Shown piece after piece: positions 59,921 to 64,000 of a stretch of 64,000 nt of DNA; the first letter of the stretch is position 1, and each line of letters opens with the position of its first letter. A program made the position numbers and the translations under genes. Source of the DNA: Aquanectria penicillioides (lineage: Eukaryota > Ascomycota > Sordariomycetes > Hypocreales > Nectriaceae). The notes below the pieces were generated by a model. That model did no database searches and was not told the DNA's origin. It saw only the letters and a program-made list of their open reading frames with translations. The stretch lies in assembly GCA_003415625.1 (NCBI GenBank), contig PYIU01000003.1:7546053-7610052 (forward strand), given 5' to 3'.

Positions 59921-62177
59921 ATACTATAAGTAAGTAAAGTAAATCCACTAAAAATAAAACAATAAATTATAATATTAAACAATCAATTAATAGTTAATAA
60001 ATATATATTAAATTAATTAATTAAAAGATTAACTATTAATTAATTCACTAAAAAACTATATTTAATGCTATTATAGATTGCTATATAGCAAAAAAAGTAA
60101 AATAATACAATAATAAAGAAGGTACTATTAAGGGTTACTATACTTAAATTAACTATTAAATAAAAAACTAAAATATATTAATAAGAATTAATAGATAATT
60201 AAATAGACTTCTTTAGCACTTAATAAGCACTATAATAAATTGCAATAGTAAGAGTAGCCCTTACCTTCCTTAATATAAAAGCTACTTTAGCCTTTTTTAG
60301 TATAAAAGCAACCTTAAGTTTCTTTACTATAAGGCCAGAAAAAAAAGCAGAAGGCTTTAGGACTGCTAAAAAAGATAAAAGTATAGCAATAATAGAACTA
60401 AAAAAGCAATAAACACTTACTAAATGCTTGCCTTTACCTTTATAAGCAAAAATAGCAGTAAGAATATCTTTATTATTATTATTGCTACTACTAATAGTAA
60501 AGTTAAATGCACTCCTAAAAGACTAAGCCAAAATTAAAGAGAGTGCAATAGATTATTAAGCATATAATAGGCTAGCAATACTATTAACAATAGATATTAG
60601 TAGTATAATAGTAAGGGCTGCCTGCTTTTTAAAAGAAAGTTAAGAAAAAAGCAATAAAGCCTTATATAAATCCTTATTAAATAAAAAGGAAATGCTTAAG
60701 CAAGCCAATATTATAGTATTAATTTCTAAAGCTAAAGTAAAGCACTAAACATTTATAAAAAGGCAAGCAATTAATAAAGCTATAGGCTTTTTAGGCCTAG
60801 CAATAGACTTGCCCTAAGACTTAATAGACTTAGCAAAAGGTATAGTAAAGGCAGTATATTTATTAATAGCATAAATAGAGATATTGCCTATATTATTAGC
60901 TATAAATAACTTGCTATTAAAAATATTACCTTTATTATTAAGGCTAAAACCCTTAATATTATTAAATAAAAGGCTATTAATTGCTTTACAATAAATAAAA
61001 GGGCAGCCAATATACTTTATAATAACCTAAAGAGTAAAATTTTTATAATAGAGCTATAAGGCTTTTAATATATAAAGGGCTATTACAATTAGCCATTTAA
61101 ATAAACTATATTTTTTAGTAATATCTATAAAAGTCTTATATATATACTAAAGGGCATTAAGCAAGCAATTTAAATTATAAAGCAAACTATTATTATAGGT
61201 ATAAAGAGAAATAATTAAGGCAAAATAACTATAAAGGTACTTAAAACTATTAGAAATAAATTAATACTAGTATAAATTAGCAATAAATAATTAATAGATA
61301 ATTAATAAAGAAATATTTACCTAAAACTAAAAATCTAAAATAAAGAGATTATAAAGTAAAGCTACTTCCTTAAGTTAATGCTAAGCAAACTGCACAGCAA
61401 AAACAGTATAGCAATAAAGGCCTTTTTTATAGTATTATAAATATAATACTAAATATTAGCAGTAAACTTAATAGTATATATAAAGCGCTAATACTTAATG
61501 CATAAAAAAGGGTTATTATTAAAGTTAGGCTTATTAATAAGGTAGGCTTTAATAAGGCAATTTTAATACTAAACTACAATTAGCTAAAGCTTATTAAGGA
61601 TCTAAATAAAGTAAGTAAGAAATAAGCAAAAAACACTAAATAATATACTGCACTATAAAATTAATTAGCACTTTAATAAACTATACATTAAGCAGTCTAT
61701 AAACTAATATAATAAATAAAGGAAAAATTATTATATTTTTACAAAAGGCAATAAAAGTAAGGACTTTTATCTATAAACTAATTGATAAAAGGATTATTGC
61801 AATACTATTCTTAATAGGCTAATACTAAAGGGGCCTAAAAAAGAAAAAATATTATAAAAAGTTTAATAAAGGCACAATAAATAAATTAAACTATTATATA
61901 AAATATAAGGAAAAAAAGAAAAGGTTAAAGTTTATACAATAAGCTATTAACTAAATATTATAAAGCAGTTTATACTATAGTAAATTACTGCTAACTAAAA
62001 TAGACCATTATAATATAAAATAATAATAATAATAATATTATATAAATACAACCTAAAATAACTATTATAAAACTAATAAATAATTGCAAAATATTTAGGC
62101 ATATATATAAATAAATTATAAGGCAATTATAATATATATACAAGCAATAATAATCTTAAGCCTAAGGGATTAAGCTT

Positions 62178-62191
62178 AAAAGAAAGGGGGA
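62178..62191 (+). other. polypurine tract of the chromovirus
   Basis: AAAAGAAAGGGGGA directly before the 3' LTR, the primer site for plus-strand DNA synthesis. Confidence 0.75.
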
Positions 62192-62388
62192 TAATTATAA
62201 AAAAATAGAGAACTTACCTTAATAGATAGTAGGGCTCTTAAGTATAGCTATATAAATATACTGCCATACCTTAAATAAAAGATATATTGCTAAGTAATAG
62301 ACTAATGCTTAATAAGTTAAAGCTTATATATAATATATAAATTACCTAAAGACCTATTTTATATTACTTTAATTAGCTAACCTTTATA
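62192..62388 (+). repeat. chromovirus 3' LTR
   Basis: Direct copy of the LTR at 54449-54661 with a short deletion near its start; begins right after the polypurine tract. Confidence 0.78.
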
Positions 62389-62897
62389 TAAAAGTACTAT
62401 TATTAAGTCTTATTAAACCTTTAGGTTAAAGTAAATAATATCTATTAAAGTAAAATATTTACTTTATATATTATTGCTTTTATTTTAAAAAGACTAAAAG
62501 GAGAACTAAATATAAATAAAAAATAGCTAATAATTTATTTTTTACTTTTTAATTAGCTTACTTTAATTGCTTTATTTTCTTAATATAAGCAATATAGTTA
62601 TCTTTATATAGAGTAAAAATATATAAAATATTAAATACTATAATAGTAGCATTATTAATAAATTAACTAATATTAATAAAATAGATATAAAGCAATTAAA
62701 AGAAAAAAATAATAGTAACTATTAAAAGGGCTATATATTGCCTAAATTAATAAATAATCTCTATTTATAAAATATAGAATTAAATAGAAAAAATAAGCTA
62801 TTAGTTAAAAAGCAGTAAACTTAAATATAGTAAATTAACTATTTAATTAACTATTATTAATTTAAATATATATATTTAATATCTCTTATAATTACAA

Positions 62898-62940
62898 TTA
62901 CTATTATTACTATTATTACTATTATTATTATTATTAATTA
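62898..62940. repeat. (ATT)n / ATTACT-rich microsatellite
   Basis: Short imperfect ATT/ACT triplet run. Confidence 0.8.
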
Positions 62941-63825
62941 ATAAATATTTATTCTTTATCTTTAAAGAATAAACTTATAGTAAAGATAGATATATTTAAT
63001 TTTAATAGGCTAAATACTATTAATATACTTTATTAACTATTTATAATTAACTATAAAAGCTATAAGGCTAAGTGCAAACTAGCTAATAAAAAAGATATAT
63101 ACTATTTAAAGTTTTATTTTAATTACTTTAATATAATAAGGACCCTTTTATAATTAATTACTTACTAAAGCAAGCAATTCTTTAATAATATTATAATATT
63201 ATTTTACTATTAATAGGCATTATATAATAATAAATAGAGTCTTTATATACCCTTTAATCTCTTTAAGTAGACCTTTTGGCTTACTATTAATACTGCCTAA
63301 AAGCTATATTTTATAATAATGCATTTAATATAGAGATTAGCACTTAAGCCTTTTTACTAAAAGATATCTTTATTAAAAAGTACTTTAGCTAAATATTATA
63401 TTAATTTACTTATATTTTATATTAAATTAATTTTCTTAATTAACAATTTACTTAAAGAGGGTATAAAGCTAGCTTAAGCCTTAAGTAGCTAATAATTACA
63501 ATTAATTATATATAATAAATAAATAGCTTTTTAAGAAATCTTTATAAAGGGCTAGTTAAACTTTATTAATTAATATATATATAAGCTATTTTAAATTAAA
63601 AATAAGCTAGCTTTTTATATATATAACTATAGTGCTAATATTAAAATAAAAATAAATAAATAGATTAAATTACTTAAATAAAAGGCATAAATATAGCTAA
63701 ATAAAAATAATAAAAAAAAAAAAAAATAATAATAATAAGCTAAAAGGCAATAGCTTTAATAAAGAAAATAAAAATAGTATTAAAGGCTACTTTAGGATAA
63801 AGAGCTTTAGCCTTTTTATTTATAA

Positions 63826-63872
63826 CTAAAGCTAAAGCTAAAGTAAAAGTAAAAGCTAAAGCTAAAGCTAAA
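63826..63872 (+). repeat. CTAAAG hexamer repeat next to the telomere
   Basis: About seven imperfect CTAAAG units, some varied to TAAAAG, ending about 10 bp before the telomeric array. The phase length of six and position suggest degenerate telomere-like DNA (inference). Confidence 0.6.
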
Positions 63873-63882
63873 TAAATGCTAA

Positions 63883-64000
63883 TAGGGTTAGGGTTAGGGT
63901 TAGGGTTAGGGTTAGGGTTAGGGTTAGGGTTAGGGTTAGGGTTAGGGTTAGGGTTAGGGTTAGGGTTAGGGTTAGGGTTAGGGTTAGGGTTAGGGTTAGG
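63883..64000 (+). repeat. telomere, (TTAGGG)n
   Basis: About 19 perfect TTAGGG units reaching the window end, G-rich strand running 5'-3' outward, so this is the right end of a chromosome. No variant units are seen. Confidence 0.98.

Larger units (their letters stand above)
54449..62388 (+). mobile_element. RIP-inactivated Ty3/gypsy chromovirus relic with both LTRs
   Basis: An approximately 7.9-kb element bounded by direct LTRs (54449-54661 and 62192-62388). In order on the plus strand: gag zinc knuckle (55901-55942), protease-like region (about 56170-56260), reverse transcriptase (about 56910-57480), RNase H (about 57480-58300), integrase (about 58700-59380), chromodomain (about 59810-59920), an unassigned 2.2-kb stretch, a polypurine tract (62178-62191) and the 3' LTR. 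Every domain is crossed by stop codons, almost all explained by CpA-to-TpA type changes. Chromodomain at the end of integrase defines the chromovirus clade, which targets heterochromatin; location next to the telomere fits. Confidence 0.85.
38146..63882. repeat. RIP-mutated, AT-rich subtelomeric retroelement block
   Basis: About 25.7 kb with extreme AT content, packed with TAA/TAG stops, and with CpA/TpG largely replaced by TpA. Recognisable coding homology survives only as stop-riddled frames of Ty3/gypsy gag-pol. The individual pieces are listed separately. In the remaining parts (38146-39434, 39818-41384, 41943-43870, 48900-53800, 59930-62177, 62389-63820) I see only unassigned AT-rich sequence; no live gene is supported. 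Confidence 0.9.

Noticed and set aside
38146..63882. CRISPR array or centromere
   Set aside because: The short repeats (GCATTTAATTAAATGC and similar) are irregularly spaced and explained by RIP-mutated LTR families; the block ends in telomere, so it is subtelomeric.

Overview
This is the right-hand end of a filamentous ascomycete (Pezizomycotina) chromosome. The evidence is an 18-19 copy TTAGGG array at the last bases, genes with short GT-AG introns (about 43-78 nt), fungal-only protein families (Zn2Cys6 regulators, RTA1 and DAL5-type transporters, a LaeA-like methyltransferase, F-box proteins), and a 26-kb AT-rich block of C-to-T mutated retroelements, the signature of repeat-induced point mutation (RIP). 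I cannot name the species.

Layout: (1) 1-2 kb, an F-box/leucine-rich protein. (2) 3-23.3 kb, a P450-rich secondary-metabolite tailoring cluster: SDR remnant, disrupted Zn2Cys6 regulator, five cytochromes P450, two membrane-bound wax-synthase-type O-acyltransferases, a P-loop sulfotransferase-like protein and an RTA1-family membrane protein. (3) 24.5-34.3 kb, accessory genes: a LaeA-like methyltransferase with a 7-nt micro-exon, a DAL5/allantoate-permease-type MFS transporter, a sixth P450 (pisatin-demethylase-like) divergent from it, and a large Zn2Cys6 regulator flanked by two direct copies of a roughly 0.4-kb repeat. (4) 36.8-38.1 kb, a second F-box-type gene whose 3' end runs into the AT-rich block. 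(5) 38.1-63.9 kb, RIP-degraded retroelement graveyard: four 383-bp copies of one LTR family, a gag-pol relic interrupted by one of those LTRs, and an almost complete Ty3/gypsy chromovirus relic with its own LTRs, gag zinc knuckle, RT, RNase H, integrase and chromodomain. (6) 63.9-64 kb, telomere.

How the genes may work together (inference): two P450s with the F-G-G-G-x3-C-P-G-R haem signature of the CYP7/CYP8-like class, three other P450s and two acetyltransferase-type membrane enzymes fit late-stage oxidation and acylation of a lipophilic, probably terpenoid or steroid-like, scaffold. No scaffold-forming enzyme (terpene/oxidosqualene cyclase, PKS, NRPS, prenyltransferase) lies in the window, so the core gene must be left of base 1, elsewhere, or lost.

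Seven coding units in the cluster carry or sit beside lesions. Two acyltransferases and two P450s are interrupted by single-base frameshifts, mostly at G/C runs, while their exon lengths, splice phases and motifs are otherwise intact; the regulator has an in-frame TAG plus frameshifts; the SDR is frameshifted and truncated. Either the pathway is freshly dying or the assembly has homopolymer errors. Reads or RNA would decide.
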